14,549 nucleotides of DNA from an uncultured Actinomycetes bacterium. GTDB lineage: Bacteria; Actinomycetota; Thermoleophilia; Solirubrobacterales; Solirubrobacteraceae. The notes under the pieces were generated by a model. That model made no database searches, was not told the origin of the DNA, and saw only the letters and a program-made list of their open reading frames with translations. Positions 1-8,717 of the stretch are shown one piece after another; position 1 is the stretch's first letter; each line of letters opens with the position of its first letter. The stretch lies in NCBI GenBank assembly GCA_937888775.1, contig CALAQT010000431.1:1-14549 (forward strand), in the 5' to 3' direction. Position numbers and translations under genes: made by a program.

Positions 1-337
1 CCGTGCTCACGGTCAGGAGCTTGACCCCCGCGATCGACTCCGGGGCGCCGCATTCGTCGACGTTGAGATGTGAGCTCTCGGCGCAGATCACCGCCTCCCA
101 TCCCCGGCAGGCCGCGCGCAGCGACAGAACGTTGGCGGCGGTGCCGTTGAAGACGAAGAACGCCCGCGCGTCGTCGCCGAACTGCTCGGCAAACAGCTCC
201 TGCGTGGCACGCGTCCGATCGTCATGGCCGTAGCCGAACGCATGACCGCGATTGGCTGCCGACAGCGCCTCGAGCACGGCGGGATGAATCCCGGCCGAGT
301 TGTCGGACGCGAACCCGCGGGCGCTGCCTTCGCTCAC
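1..337 (-). CDS. Threonine aldolase, N-terminal part (cut by window edge)
   Basis: PLP-dependent fold-type I lyase that splits L-threonine or allo-threonine into glycine and acetaldehyde in the cytoplasm. About 112 N-terminal residues are present. Visible family motifs in order are SDNSAGIHPAVLEAL near residue 12, GYGHDDRTRATQELF near 35, FFVFNGTAANVLSLRA near 60 (cofactor-phosphate region) and SHLNVDECGAPE near 90 (His stacking on the PLP ring). The PLP-binding lysine would lie beyond the window. The start is GTG at 335-337: an in-frame stop (TAA, plus-strand 347-349) lies four codons upstream and no other start lies between. No clear Shine-Dalgarno site is visible. The gene is divergent from the small protein at 494. 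The family is clear; separation from related beta-eliminating lyases rests on the aldolase-like motif order. Confidence 0.88.
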   Translation of the reverse strand, partial: MSEGSARGFASDNSAGIHPAVLEALSAANRGHAFGYGHDDRTRATQELFAEQFGDDARAFFVFNGTAANVLSLRAACRGWEAVICAESSHLNVDECGAPESIAGVKLLTVST

Positions 338-493
338 ACGCTGAGCTTAGCCGTCGGCGAGCCCACGATTTGCCACGCCTCGCGCGAACCGGCCATCGGT
401 CCAACCTCCCGCTGCTAAGTCTGGCCGTCTGGCGAATGACGCTGGCACTCTCTTCGTAGAAGATTCACTCCGAACGAAACGAGAGGCCCCCCG

Positions 494-931
494 ATGTCAT
501 GGAAGCGAAACGTACTGGTCGTAGCCAACCGGACCATCGGTTCGGCCGAGCTACGCGACGAGTTGCGGGTCCGCTGCCGGCAACTACCGACGACCATCAC
601 CCTGCTGCTGTCTGACCGCCACACCGGCGAGGCCGAGGAGAGACTCCGGCGAGCGCTGACCGAGCTACGCGAGGACGGCGTGGAAGTCGAGGGCCGACTG
701 GCGAACCCGGACCCCTTCCTGGCGGTGCACGAGGCATGGGACCCGGCCGTGTATGACGAGATCCTGATCTCAACCCTCCCCACGGCAAGATCGCGGTGGC
801 TGGAGGCGGGTCTTCCTCGCCGGGTCGAGCGACACACCGGGGCGCTGGTCAGCGTCGTGTCGGGTCGCCCGCGGATAACGGCTAGCACCGCAGGCGTCTC
901 CGCGCCCGAACGTGCCACGGTGAGACCCTGA
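494..931 (+). CDS. Small USP-like alpha/beta hypothetical protein
   Basis: A 145-residue soluble protein. It opens with a beta strand and loop of universal-stress-protein type (NVLVVANRTIGSAELRDEL), then a second strand (TITLLLSD), an amphipathic helix (residues 45-60), a strand (VEVEGRL), and the segment YDEILISTLPTARSRWLEAG followed by a basic LPRRVER stretch. The order strand-helix-strand-helix with DEILISTLP-SRWL is typical of actinobacterial USP-like domains that occur alone or at the C-terminus of permeases. No ATP-binding GxxGxxxxS/T motif is obvious, so nucleotide binding is doubtful. The ATG at 494 has GAGAGG at 481-486, 7 nt upstream. It lies 41 bp before the oxidoreductase gene on the same strand. 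The fold assignment is moderate; the role is unknown. Confidence 0.75.
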   Translation: MSWKRNVLVVANRTIGSAELRDELRVRCRQLPTTITLLLSDRHTGEAEERLRRALTELREDGVEVEGRLANPDPFLAVHEAWDPAVYDEILISTLPTARSRWLEAGLPRRVERHTGALVSVVSGRPRITASTAGVSAPERATVRP

Positions 932-972
932 CGCGTGTGAGGAGCTGAATGCACTCTGGATAGAGTCAAGCG

Positions 973-1731
973 GTGCGAGTCAAGCGCGGGATCTTTCTGG
1001 CACCGTTCGATGAGCTGGTAGATCCCCGCCTGCTGGGCGAGCTGGCTCACAGGGCAGAAGCTCGGGCTTGGGACGGCTTCTTTCTCTGGGACCACGTTGC
1101 CTACCGCTCGCCGGTGCGCGCGGTGGCAGACCCTTGGGTGGCGCTGGCGGCCATCGCCTGCGCCACGCAAACGCTGCGGCTCGGGCCGATGGTCACCCCA
1201 CTTTCGCGACGACGAGTTCACAAGCTGGCGCGGGAGACGGTGACGTTGGACCACCTCAGTCGCGGCCGGCTGACGCTCGGGGTGGGGCTGGGCAGCGATC
1301 GCAACGGCGAGCTCGAGCCGTTCGGCGAGGTTGTCGACGGGCGCGAGCGGGCGCGCCTGCTCGACCGGGGTCTCGAGCAGCTGAGCGCGTTCTGGGGTGG
1401 TGAGTTCGAGCCGCTTCCGCTGCAGCGGCCGCGGATCCCGGTGTGGGTCGCGGCACGCTGGCCGAACCGGCGCCCGGTGCGGCGCGCGGCGCGCTGGGAT
1501 GGCCTGTTTGTGATCGACCTCCCTGGGCCGGACGGGCTCGCGGCGATCGCGGGTGAGATCCGTGGGTTGCGCGCCGCCCGCCCCGGGCCATTTGAGCTTG
1601 TGGTCGAAACCGCGCCCGGCGCCGATATCGATCCATGGCAGGGTGCCGGCGCAACCTGGATCCTGACCGGCTTTGGTCGCCAGCCCCGCGAGGCCGAGGT
1701 GCGCCAGGCGATCGAGGCGGGACCCCGGTAG
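973..1731 (+). CDS. LLM-class (F420-dependent type) oxidoreductase
   Basis: A 252-residue single-domain TIM-barrel protein of the bacterial luciferase-like family, likely using coenzyme F420 or FMN for hydride transfer; the substrate is unknown. Family signs are the N-terminal strand RGIFLAPFDELVDPRLLGELA, GFFLWDHVAYR near residue 35, DPWVALAAIACATQTLRLG near 55, MVTPLSRRRVHKLARET near 75, and LSRGRLTLGVGLGSDRNGE near 100. The C-terminal third is shorter than in 300+ residue relatives but contains the usual IPVWVAARWPNRRPVRRAARWDG segment. The start is GTG at 973. An in-frame ATG at 949 is followed after four codons by TAG at 961, so it cannot be the start, and the GGAG at 941-944 fits that ATG rather than this GTG. 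The gene converges on the permease downstream with 74 bp between. Confidence 0.85.
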   Translation: MRVKRGIFLAPFDELVDPRLLGELAHRAEARAWDGFFLWDHVAYRSPVRAVADPWVALAAIACATQTLRLGPMVTPLSRRRVHKLARETVTLDHLSRGRLTLGVGLGSDRNGELEPFGEVVDGRERARLLDRGLEQLSAFWGGEFEPLPLQRPRIPVWVAARWPNRRPVRRAARWDGLFVIDLPGPDGLAAIAGEIRGLRAARPGPFELVVETAPGADIDPWQGAGATWILTGFGRQPREAEVRQAIEAGPR

Positions 1732-1805
1732 GACGGCGGTGACGCATCAATGGTCTAGGGACCGTACGGACCCGCAATGCGGGCACCGGCGCCCGGCAAC
1801 GGCGA

Positions 1806-3536
1806 CTACTCGGTGACGGGCGGGGGGTAGACCTCGCGCACGTACTCGTCGACCTTGTGGTCGGGGAGCCGCCTTGCGATCGCCACGTAATAGATCACGA
1901 GGCTGAGCGCCGCAGACGCGGCCAGACCACCGTACAGGCCGAGGTCGTCGTTGCCGCCCTGGTCCAACACGTGCTTGAAGACGCCGACGCCGCCGATGAT
2001 GCCGCCCGGCCCGAACGTGCCGAAGTACGAGATGATCAGCATCCCGACCAGGTAAGGGACGATCCAGACAGCTGCGCCCCAGTCCATCTTCGGCTGCTTC
2101 GGGTTCAGGTTGAACGCATAGGAGGCGGCGATCAGCGCGTAGCCGATCAGCATCGCCACGATCAGCGTGGTGTAGGTCTCCCACCCGGCCCAGTAGACGA
2201 TCTAGGTGGCGCACACGAACGACGCCGGCGCGAGCACACCGGCCCATGGCAGCCGGTACACCCGGGGAAGATCCGGCTTCTGCTTGCGCAGAGCGGCCAG
2301 CGCCAGCGGAGCGGCCGCGTACATCAGCACCGACGCGCTCGTGACGACGCTCACGAGTGCGCTCCAGCTCGGGAACGGCAGCAGGAACAGCAGGCCGAGC
2401 ACCGTTGCGAAGATGACTCCGAACACGGGTACGCGCGTCCGCTGGTTGGTGCTCTCGAACACCTGCGGGATGAAGCCGTTCTTGCTGAGGCCGAAGCTGA
2501 GTCGTGAGGACGAGGTCAGGTACACCAGTCCGGTGCCGCCGGGCGAGATCACCGCATCGATCCGCAGGATGAACGCCAGCCACGCCAGCCCGGCGACCTT
2601 GGTGACGGTGTAGAACGGTCCCGCATTGAGCGACACCACCGCGGGGTTGGTGTTGGTCGATCCGAGGTTGGTCCAGAGGTGCTGCGAGGAAAGGAGCTTC
2701 GGGTTGATCGCGCCGATGAACACCACCTGCAGGAGGATGTAGACCGCGGCGCCGATCAAAATCGAGATGATCACGGCGCGCGGCAGGTCGCGTTCCGGGT
2801 TGGACGCCTCGCCGCCGAGCTGGACGGCCTGTTCGAACCCGAGCAGGGCGAACACGATGCCACCTCCCGGGATCGCGATCAGGATGCTCTTGATCGTGGC
2901 GCCCTTGACGAAGAAGCCACCGCCGTGGCTGAAGTTGGAGCCGTGGAAGTGGGTCGCCAGAAGGATGATGATCGTCAGGATCGGGATGAACACCTTCCAG
3001 CTGGTGAGCCCGTTGTTGACCCGGGCGAGCCAGCGGATCCCGACCAGGTTGAGGACCACGAAGATCACCATCAGGATGACCGCGGCGAGGATGCCGGTCC
3101 CGCTGAGGGTGCCCGGCCCTACTTTGTGGGCCACATAGAAGTGGCGCGCCCAGTGCGCAGTCGACAGGTACTGGATCGCGGCGAGCACCTCGATCGGCGC
3201 GACGCTGGCTGCCTGGAGGTACGACGCCCACCCGAACGTGGCGCCGGCGAAGCTGCCGAAGGCGTAGTGGGGAAAGCGGCTGGTCCCGCCGCTGACGGGG
3301 AAGAGTCCGCCGAGCTCGGCGTGCACCAGCGCCAGCACGATCACGATCACCGACGCGACGAGCCAGCCGATGATCGCCGAGGGCCCCGCGATCGTCGCCG
3401 CGGCAAGGGCGCCGAACAGCCATCCCGAGCCGATGATCGATCCCTCGGACGCCCACAGGAGCCCGAGGAATCCAACTCCCCGGTCCAGCCCCTCAGCGTC
3501 GACTCTTTCGCGTGGTGCAGAAGCGAGATTCGCCAT
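1806..3536 (-). pseudogene. APC-family amino-acid permease interrupted by one in-frame amber codon
   Basis: Amino acid/polyamine/organocation permease of the cytoplasmic membrane, 576 codons plus stop. Codon 445 (plus-strand 2202-2204) is TAG in the same frame as a fully conserved continuation of 131 codons. Some 14 hydrophobic segments can be counted. The first contains the unwound substrate-site motif GSIIGSGWLF, and the sixth has GGGIVFALLGFEQAVQLGGE. The stop falls inside about the eleventh segment, between VCAT and IVYWAGWE, and would remove the last three to four membrane segments and the C-terminus. A single substitution from TTG (Leu) or TGG (Trp) would explain it. The start ATG at 3536 has GGAGGAGG at 3541-3548. 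The possibilities are a recent nonsense mutation, a sequencing error or readthrough; the intact frame beyond the stop argues against old decay. Confidence 0.82.
2202..2204 (-). other. In-frame TAG stop within the permease
   Basis: The plus strand reads CTA here, giving TAG on the minus strand at codon 445. The codons on either side (Ala-Thr before; Ile-Val-Tyr-Trp after) continue the same membrane helix without a frame change, so this is a substitution rather than an indel. Other genes in the window (gnd, ABC half B) end with TAG, so amber is a genuine stop in this genome and general recoding is not supported. Confidence 0.9.
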
Positions 3537-3692
3537 CGACCCTCCTCCAGGGTTTGATCATCCGGATGTCGACGATGCGGCGGGGCGCAGCCTAACCGCT
3601 CACCGATGACATCGCCACCTCTGCTGGGCCAACCGGGTTGGGCCCTGTGAAGCGGCGAGCCGTTCGGCATCCGACACGAAGACCGCCGACGC

Positions 3693-3734
3693 CCGACCGC
3701 CGACCGCCGACCGCCGACCGCCGACCGCCGACCC
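3693..3734. repeat. Heptamer tandem repeat, six units of CCGACCG
   Basis: Six back-to-back 7-bp units (the last reads CCGACCC) stand in the 236-bp spacer between the divergent permease and membrane-protein genes, with a degenerate half unit before them (ACCGCCGACG). The array ends 38 bp before the ATG at 3773. The unit length is not a multiple of three and no gene crosses it, so it is non-coding. It could vary in copy number by slippage and change promoter spacing, but that is inference. Confidence 0.9.
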
Positions 3735-3772
3735 TGGCATGATGCGGACACGCGGCGTGGGGCGCGTGAACC

Positions 3773-4471
3773 ATGCGGCAGTTCTCCGATGCGCATCTGG
3801 CGGCCTTGGGAGTGCTCGTGTTGAGCGCCGGCCTGGCGGTGTGGGCGCCACGCCGTCATCCCGGCCGTTGGGTCGAATGGGCGGCGCGGTTACTCGCGCT
3901 GGTGATCTTCGTGGGTTGGGCGGGCGAATATGTTGCAGACGTCGTGCTCGGCACCTGGACGGTGCGCTACAGCCTCCCGTTGCAGCTCACAGACGCCGTT
4001 TCGGCGGTCTCGATCCTCGCACTGGTCACGCGAAGAATGGTGCTGGTCGAGCTCACCTACTTCTGGTCGCTGACCGCCTCGCTGCAGGCGCTGCTGACGC
4101 CTGATCTGTCCGTGAGCTTTCCCAACGTCTACTACTTCACCTACTTCATCTACCACATCGGAGCGGTGGTGGCGGCGTGCTTTCTGGTGCTCGGTCGCGG
4201 GCTGTATCCGCGGCCCGGCGCGGTCTGGCGCGTCTACGCGACGACGCTCGGTGTCGCCGTCGTCGCTGGAATCGGTGACCTGCTCACCGGCGGTAACTAC
4301 ATGTACCTGCGCCGCAAGCCCGTGCACAACTCGCTGCTCAGCCTGATGGGGTCGTGGCCGTGGTACATCGCCTCGACCTTGCTGCTCGGGCTCGGGCTGC
4401 TGTTCGTCGTGAAGCTCCTCACCGACCGCTGGGTGCATGCCTTCGCAGCGCAGACGCAGGCCGATCGATGA
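3773..4471 (+). CDS. TIGR02206/YwaF-type integral membrane protein
   Basis: A 232-residue polytopic protein of unknown function. Six to seven hydrophobic segments are visible: about residues 8-26, 38-60, 72-88, 92-112, 125-145, 155-175 and 195-218. Family hallmarks are the YSLPLQLTDAVSAVSILAL segment, ELTYFWSLTASLQALLTPDL, FTYFIYHIGAVVAACFLVLG, and GGNYMYLRRKPVHNSLLSLM followed by a PWPWY-like SWPWYI. These match the TIGR02206 (B. subtilis YwaF-like) family in order and spacing. ATG 3773 is the first start in this frame; the ribosome site is weak. Its TGA (4469-4471) directly abuts the stop of the convergent MFS gene, so there is no room for a terminator between them. The family call is strong and the biochemical role is not known. 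Confidence 0.85.
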   Translation: MRQFSDAHLAALGVLVLSAGLAVWAPRRHPGRWVEWAARLLALVIFVGWAGEYVADVVLGTWTVRYSLPLQLTDAVSAVSILALVTRRMVLVELTYFWSLTASLQALLTPDLSVSFPNVYYFTYFIYHIGAVVAACFLVLGRGLYPRPGAVWRVYATTLGVAVVAGIGDLLTGGNYMYLRRKPVHNSLLSLMGSWPWYIASTLLLGLGLLFVVKLLTDRWVHAFAAQTQADR

Positions 4472-5866
4472 TCAGCGAGGCTTGCCGAATCCGCCGACCC
4501 CTCGGAGCCCGAGCAGCGGAATCACGAGCAGCTCGAACAGCGCGCAGTAGAGCAGGGGGGGGCGAAAGCTGCGGGTTGCCGCCCGCTGGATCAGGGATCC
4601 CACGCCCACCTTGAGGAGGGCCAGCTGGCCCCGTTCGGCGAGACTGGCCTGATCGGCGACGTGGGCGAAGGCGGGTCCGATGTCAGGGAGCTGGCTTGGC
4701 GGGGCGTGGGCGTTGGCGGCCAGCAGTCCGGCGCCGAGCTCAACCTTGGCGGCGAGCGGTATCTGCGCTCCGAGCACCGCCCGGGTGATCGGCGGGATCG
4801 CCCGGTTGGAAGTGCCGTTGAGTTGGTTGACGAAGATCGGGGTGAGGATCAGCAGGCCGAGGAGGAGGCCGGCGTCGCGCGCCGCGATGGTCCTGGCGGC
4901 TCGGGCGACGGTTGAGCCGCCGCTGCGCAGCGCCGCCTCGGTGAGTGTCGGAAAGGCCAGGCCCAGACCGGTCCCGCACAGCGCCAGCGCGAGTGCGACC
5001 AGGCCCAGTTCGCGATGTGAGATCAGCGCGAGCATCGTCAGCCCCACTGCCAACGTCAACGCGCCGAGGGCTCCGAAGGCGACCGGTGAGCGCCCGCGGG
5101 TGAGGCGCGCGGTGAGGGCGGTGGCCAGTGGGATCACGCTCAGAATCGCCGCTGCACCCAACGGGCTGAGCCCCCATACGTTGATCAGCAGCACCGTCAC
5201 GAGGAACAGTGCGCCGATCAAGCCGGCCGAGATCAGCGCCAGCGCCAGGTTCGCGATTCTGGCGTCCAGGCTCGCCGAACCCCCGGAGGGCGCGGCGCGG
5301 TCGGCCACGGCGTCCAGATCGTTGCTCTCGGCGGACGGCTGGAGGATAGGGGGGTGGGCGGCCCAAACCGCCAGTGCGGCCAGCGCCGCCACGGGGGTCT
5401 GGGCGAGGAAGATCGCCCGCCAGTCAAAGACGTCGGTCAGCACGCCTCCGGCGGCCGGGCCGATCGCCGCGCCGATCGCCGCCGCCACAGCCCACCCGGC
5501 CAGCGGTGACTCTCCGGCGCGTGTGGCGGCGGCAAACTGCGGCAGGGACGCGCCCAGCAGCAGCGCGCCGCCAACGCCCTGCGCGACGCGCAGCGCCACC
5601 AGGACGCCGACCGACTGGGCTTGTGAACAGGCCAGCGAGGCAACGGCGAAGACGAGCAGGCCGGTGATCAGCACAGGCTTGGCGGTGAGCCGGCGCGACA
5701 TCGCCAGGATCGCCAGGGACCCGGCGATCAACGCGAGGTTGTAGGCCATGATCACCCACGTCACGTGAGAGATCGAGGTGTGCAGCCGGGCCACGATCTG
5801 TGGCAGGGCCAGTACCACCACCGAAGCGTCGGCGAAGGCCAGGGCGACTGCTACCGACACCCACAA
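4472..5866 (-). CDS. MFS transporter, DHA2-like drug/metabolite exporter
   Basis: Major facilitator superfamily proton-coupled exporter, 464 residues from TTG 5866. Twelve or more membrane segments are apparent. The antiporter motif C is clear (AIGPAAGGVLTDVFDWRAIF, near residues 135-155), and ALRVAQGVGGALLLGASLP precedes it, as in DHA2 exporters. Motif A is degenerate. A hydrophilic central loop rich in Asp/Ala/Ser (about 175-200) divides the halves. The true start is uncertain: the frame stays open upstream, encoding a plausible basic leader (RTFRSRPWLKLW), but contains no ATG, GTG or TTG between the gnd stop and 5866, only CTG at 5870-5872 and ATC at 5909-5911. It is third in the pgi-gnd-MFS run and probably co-transcribed; the substrate is unknown. 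Confidence 0.85.
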   Translation of the reverse strand: MWVSVAVALAFADASVVVLALPQIVARLHTSISHVTWVIMAYNLALIAGSLAILAMSRRLTAKPVLITGLLVFAVASLACSQAQSVGVLVALRVAQGVGGALLLGASLPQFAAATRAGESPLAGWAVAAAIGAAIGPAAGGVLTDVFDWRAIFLAQTPVAALAALAVWAAHPPILQPSAESNDLDAVADRAAPSGGSASLDARIANLALALISAGLIGALFLVTVLLINVWGLSPLGAAAILSVIPLATALTARLTRGRSPVAFGALGALTLAVGLTMLALISHRELGLVALALALCGTGLGLAFPTLTEAALRSGGSTVARAARTIAARDAGLLLGLLILTPIFVNQLNGTSNRAIPPITRAVLGAQIPLAAKVELGAGLLAANAHAPPSQLPDIGPAFAHVADQASLAERGQLALLKVGVGSLIQRAATRSFRPPLLYCALFELLVIPLLGLRGVGGFGKPR

Positions 5867-5916
5867 CTTCAGCCACGGGCGGCTGCGAAAAGTTCGGCCA
5901 AGCGGCTCGATGACTT

Positions 5917-6951
5917 CTACTCCTTCTTCTCGGCGTGGCCTCCGAACTCGGAGCGCATGGCCGACAGGATCTTGGCGGTGAAGTCGCCCTCGCCCCGGGA
6001 TTCGAACCGCTCGTAGAGGGCGGCGGTGATGACGGCGGCGGGGACGCCGGTGTCAATCGCCGCGTTCACCGTCCAGCGGCCTTCGCCGGAGTCCGAGACG
6101 CGACCGGCGAAGTCCTCGAGCCGGGGAGAGCGGGCAAAGGCGTCCGCGGTCAGGTCCATCAGCCACGACCCCACGACCGAGCCTCGTCGCCACAGTTCGG
6201 CCACCTCGGCCACGTCGATCTCGTACTGGTACGCATCGGGGTCGCGCAGCGGTGTGGTCTCGGCATCGAACTCGGCAGGCGCCTGCTTGCCGGCGTCGGC
6301 ATGCTGGATGATGCTCAGCCCCTCGGCGATCGCGGCCATCATCCCGTACTCGACGCCGTTGTGGACCATCTTGACGAAGTGCCCGGCACCGTTGGGCCCG
6401 CAGTGGAGGTAGCCATGCGGTGCGGTCCCGTCCGCGCGGGTGCGTCCGGGGGTCGGCTCAGCGCTTGACTCGCCGGGGGCAATCGTCAAGAAGATCGGGT
6501 CGAGATGCTCCACCGGGCCGCGCTCGCCCCCGATCATCAGGCAATAGCCGCGATCGAGCCCCCAGACGCCGCCGCTCGTGCCGCAGTCCACGTAATGGAT
6601 GTCCTGCTCGGCAAGCTGCTTGGCCCGCGTGATGTCGTCCCGGTAGTAGGAGTTGCCGCCGTCGATGACGATGTCGCCCGCGTCGAGCAGACGGGAGAGC
6701 TGGTCCAGCGTCGGCTGCACGATCCCGGCGGGCACCATGATCCACAGCGCCCGTGGCTTGTCGAGCTTGCTCACGAAGTCCTCCAGCGAGGACGAGCCGA
6801 CCGCGCCCTCGCTCTCGAGCGCCTTGACGGCGTCCGCGCTCACGTCATAGACGACGCACCGGTGCCCGTCCCGGATCAGACGCCGGACGAGGTTGGCGCC
6901 CATCCGTCCCAGCCCGATCATGCCGAGCTGCATTGGCCTGTCGGTTGCCAT
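5917..6951 (-). CDS. gnd: 6-phosphogluconate dehydrogenase (decarboxylating), short NAD-type
   Basis: Oxidative pentose-phosphate enzyme converting 6-phosphogluconate to ribulose 5-phosphate and CO2 with reduction of a nicotinamide cofactor. It has 344 residues, matching the short class (about 300-345) rather than the 470-residue NADP enzyme. The Rossmann motif GLGRMG is at 13-18. Asp36 ends the second strand (VVYDVS), where NADP enzymes carry Asn-Arg, which predicts NAD preference. IDGGNSYYRD and the substrate signature follow, and the catalytic pair is Lys194 and Glu201 in KMVHNGVEYG. ATG 6951 is chosen because AGGAG at 6959-6963 lies 7 nt before it; an in-frame TTG at 6957 would leave only 1 nt. 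The gene starts 40 bp after pgi ends and its stop is followed at once by the MFS gene, suggesting one operon. Confidence 0.93.
   Translation of the reverse strand: MATDRPMQLGMIGLGRMGANLVRRLIRDGHRCVVYDVSADAVKALESEGAVGSSSLEDFVSKLDKPRALWIMVPAGIVQPTLDQLSRLLDAGDIVIDGGNSYYRDDITRAKQLAEQDIHYVDCGTSGGVWGLDRGYCLMIGGERGPVEHLDPIFLTIAPGESSAEPTPGRTRADGTAPHGYLHCGPNGAGHFVKMVHNGVEYGMMAAIAEGLSIIQHADAGKQAPAEFDAETTPLRDPDAYQYEIDVAEVAELWRRGSVVGSWLMDLTADAFARSPRLEDFAGRVSDSGEGRWTVNAAIDTGVPAAVITAALYERFESRGEGDFTAKILSAMRSEFGGHAEKKE
5920..5925 (-). promoter_or_regulatory. Ribosome site in the gnd 3' end, pointing at a non-standard MFS start
   Basis: The last gnd codons supply AAGGAG on the minus strand (plus-strand 5920-5925), directly before the gnd TAG. 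Eight nucleotides downstream lies ATC (5909-5911), in frame with the MFS transporter; no conventional start sits at a suitable distance. Either ATC is used, or translation of the MFS gene begins at CTG/TTG by coupling. The site is seen; its use is inferred. Confidence 0.4.
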
Positions 6952-6991
6952 GGTCAATCTCCTGTGTGTCGCGAGTTATCGGAAATCCCGC

Positions 6992-8638
6992 CTACCCGGC
7001 TTTCGGACCCATGCCCTTGAGCGCACGGTATCGGCGGATCAGAGCGTTGGTCGACGAGTCGTGGGCCAGCTCCGGATCGGTTGGGCTCTCCAGCTGGGGG
7101 ATGATCTGCTTGGCCAGGACCTTGCCCAGTTCCACCCCCCACTGGTCAAACGAGTCGATGTTCCAGATCGTGCCCTGTACGAAGACGCTGTGCTCGTAGA
7201 GGGCGACCAGGGAACCGAGCAGGCGGGGAGTCAGCACCTCGGCCAGCAGGACGTTGGTCGGGCGATTGCCCTCCATCACGCGGTGGGGGACGACGTGGTC
7301 GGGGGTGCCTTGCGCCCGAACCTCATCTGCGGTCTTGCCGAACGCCAGCGCCTGGGCCTGGGCGAACACGTTGGAGGAGAGGATGTCGTGGTGGTCTCCC
7401 AGCGGGTTCAGGCTCTTGCCGAACCCGATCAGGTCGACGGGGATGAGCTTGGTTCCCTGGTGGATGAGCTGGTAGAAGCTGTGCTGCCCGTTGGTGCCCG
7501 GCTCCCCCCAGTAGATCGCGCCGGTCTGGTAATCGACGGCGTTCCCTTCCAGGTCGACGTGCTTGCCGTTGGACTCCATGGTCAGCTGCTGCAGGTATGC
7601 GGGAAACCGTTTGAGGTACTGCTCATAGGGCAGGACCGCGGCTGTCTGAGCCCCGAAGAAGTCCCCGTACCAGACCGCCAGCAGACCCATCAGGACGGGG
7701 AGGTTCTGGTCAAGCGGCGCGGTCCGGAAGTGCTCATCCATTTCGTGAAAGCCCGCCAGCAGCTCACGGAATTGCTCAGGCCCCACGGCCAGCATGGTCG
7801 AGATGCCGATCGCGGAGTCCATCGAGTACCGGCCCCCGACCCAGTCCCAGAACCCGAACATGTTGGCGGCATCGATCCCGAACTCCGACACGGCCTGCGC
7901 ATTGGTCGAGACCGCGACGAAGTGCTTGGCGACTGCCGATTGATCTCCCAGTTGCGCGACGACCCAATCCCGGGCGGAGGTGGCGTTGGTCAGGGTCTCC
8001 AGCGTGCCGAAGATCTTGGACGAGATGATGAACAGCGTCTGATCGGCCGCCAGGTCCCGCGTGGCCTCGACGAGGTCGGTCGCGTCCACGTTGGAGACGA
8101 AGCGGAAGGTCATGTCCCGCCGGGTGTAATGGCGCAGCGCCTCATACGCCATGACCGGACCCAGATCGGAGCCTCCGATGCCGATGTTGATCACATTGCT
8201 GATCGCCTTGCCGGTGTGCCCCTTCCACTCACCCGAGCGCACGCGCTCGACGAACGCGCTCATGCGGTCCAACACGTCGTGGACCTCGCCGACCACGTCG
8301 ACCCCGTCGACGACGAGGGGGGTCCCTGGCGGCATGCGCAGGGCGACGTGCAGGACGGCTCGATCCTCGGATACGTTGATGTGCTCGCCGCGGAACATGG
8401 CGTCCCGCCGGCCTGCCAGATCGGACTCCTGCGCCAACTGCGCCAGCAGCCGGAGTGTCTGGGGGTCGATCCGATTCTTGGAGTAGTCGAGGTAGATGCC
8501 CGCGGCCTGCGCGGCTAAGCGCTCCCCGCGCCCTGGGTCCTCAGCGAACAGCTCCCGGAGAGATCGCCCCGCGATCTCGGCATGGTGGCGCTGCAGAGCC
8601 TTCCAGGCGGCTCGCTCGCGCAACGGCGTCACCGTCAT
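6992..8638 (-). CDS. pgi: Glucose-6-phosphate isomerase
   Basis: Cytoplasmic isomerase of glucose 6-phosphate and fructose 6-phosphate. It has 548 residues, the usual size for the E. coli-type enzyme. Signature 1 is [13 protein letters not shown] from Trp266, signature 2 is [18 protein letters not shown] ending at Lys506. The catalytic Glu355 (TMESNGK) and His386 (NGQHSFYQ) fall at the same numbers as in the E. coli enzyme. The frame remains open upstream to 8746, but ATG 8638 is preferred: GGAGG at 8647-8651 lies 8 nt before it, and the upstream codons look like leader sequence and would overlap marR. It is first in a minus-strand run followed by gnd and an MFS transporter, and divergent from marR with 100 bp between. 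Confidence 0.97.
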   Translation of the reverse strand: MTVTPLRERAAWKALQRHHAEIAGRSLRELFAEDPGRGERLAAQAAGIYLDYSKNRIDPQTLRLLAQLAQESDLAGRRDAMFRGEHINVSEDRAVLHVALRMPPGTPLVVDGVDVVGEVHDVLDRMSAFVERVRSGEWKGHTGKAISNVINIGIGGSDLGPVMAYEALRHYTRRDMTFRFVSNVDATDLVEATRDLAADQTLFIISSKIFGTLETLTNATSARDWVVAQLGDQSAVAKHFVAVSTNAQAVSEFGIDAANMFGFWDWVGGRYSMDSAIGISTMLAVGPEQFRELLAGFHEMDEHFRTAPLDQNLPVLMGLLAVWYGDFFGAQTAAVLPYEQYLKRFPAYLQQLTMESNGKHVDLEGNAVDYQTGAIYWGEPGTNGQHSFYQLIHQGTKLIPVDLIGFGKSLNPLGDHHDILSSNVFAQAQALAFGKTADEVRAQGTPDHVVPHRVMEGNRPTNVLLAEVLTPRLLGSLVALYEHSVFVQGTIWNIDSFDQWGVELGKVLAKQIIPQLESPTDPELAHDSSTNALIRRYRALKGMGPKAG

Positions 8639-8717
8639 GTCGACCCCCTCCGATCGTCTGGGACTTGTCGTGCCCGACGATGTCAGGTTTGGGTGAAGTG
8701 CGCCAGGCGCGGCCAAA

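Noticed and set aside
597..788. Frame antisense to the USP-like gene
   Set aside because: Arg/Pro/Gly-rich shadow typical of high-GC DNA opposite a supported gene.
1762..1783. CCGTACGG palindrome and CCCGC-AAT-GCGGG hairpin between convergent genes as a terminator
   Set aside because: Stems are only 4-5 bp and no T-run follows on either strand; such short GC palindromes are expected by chance here.
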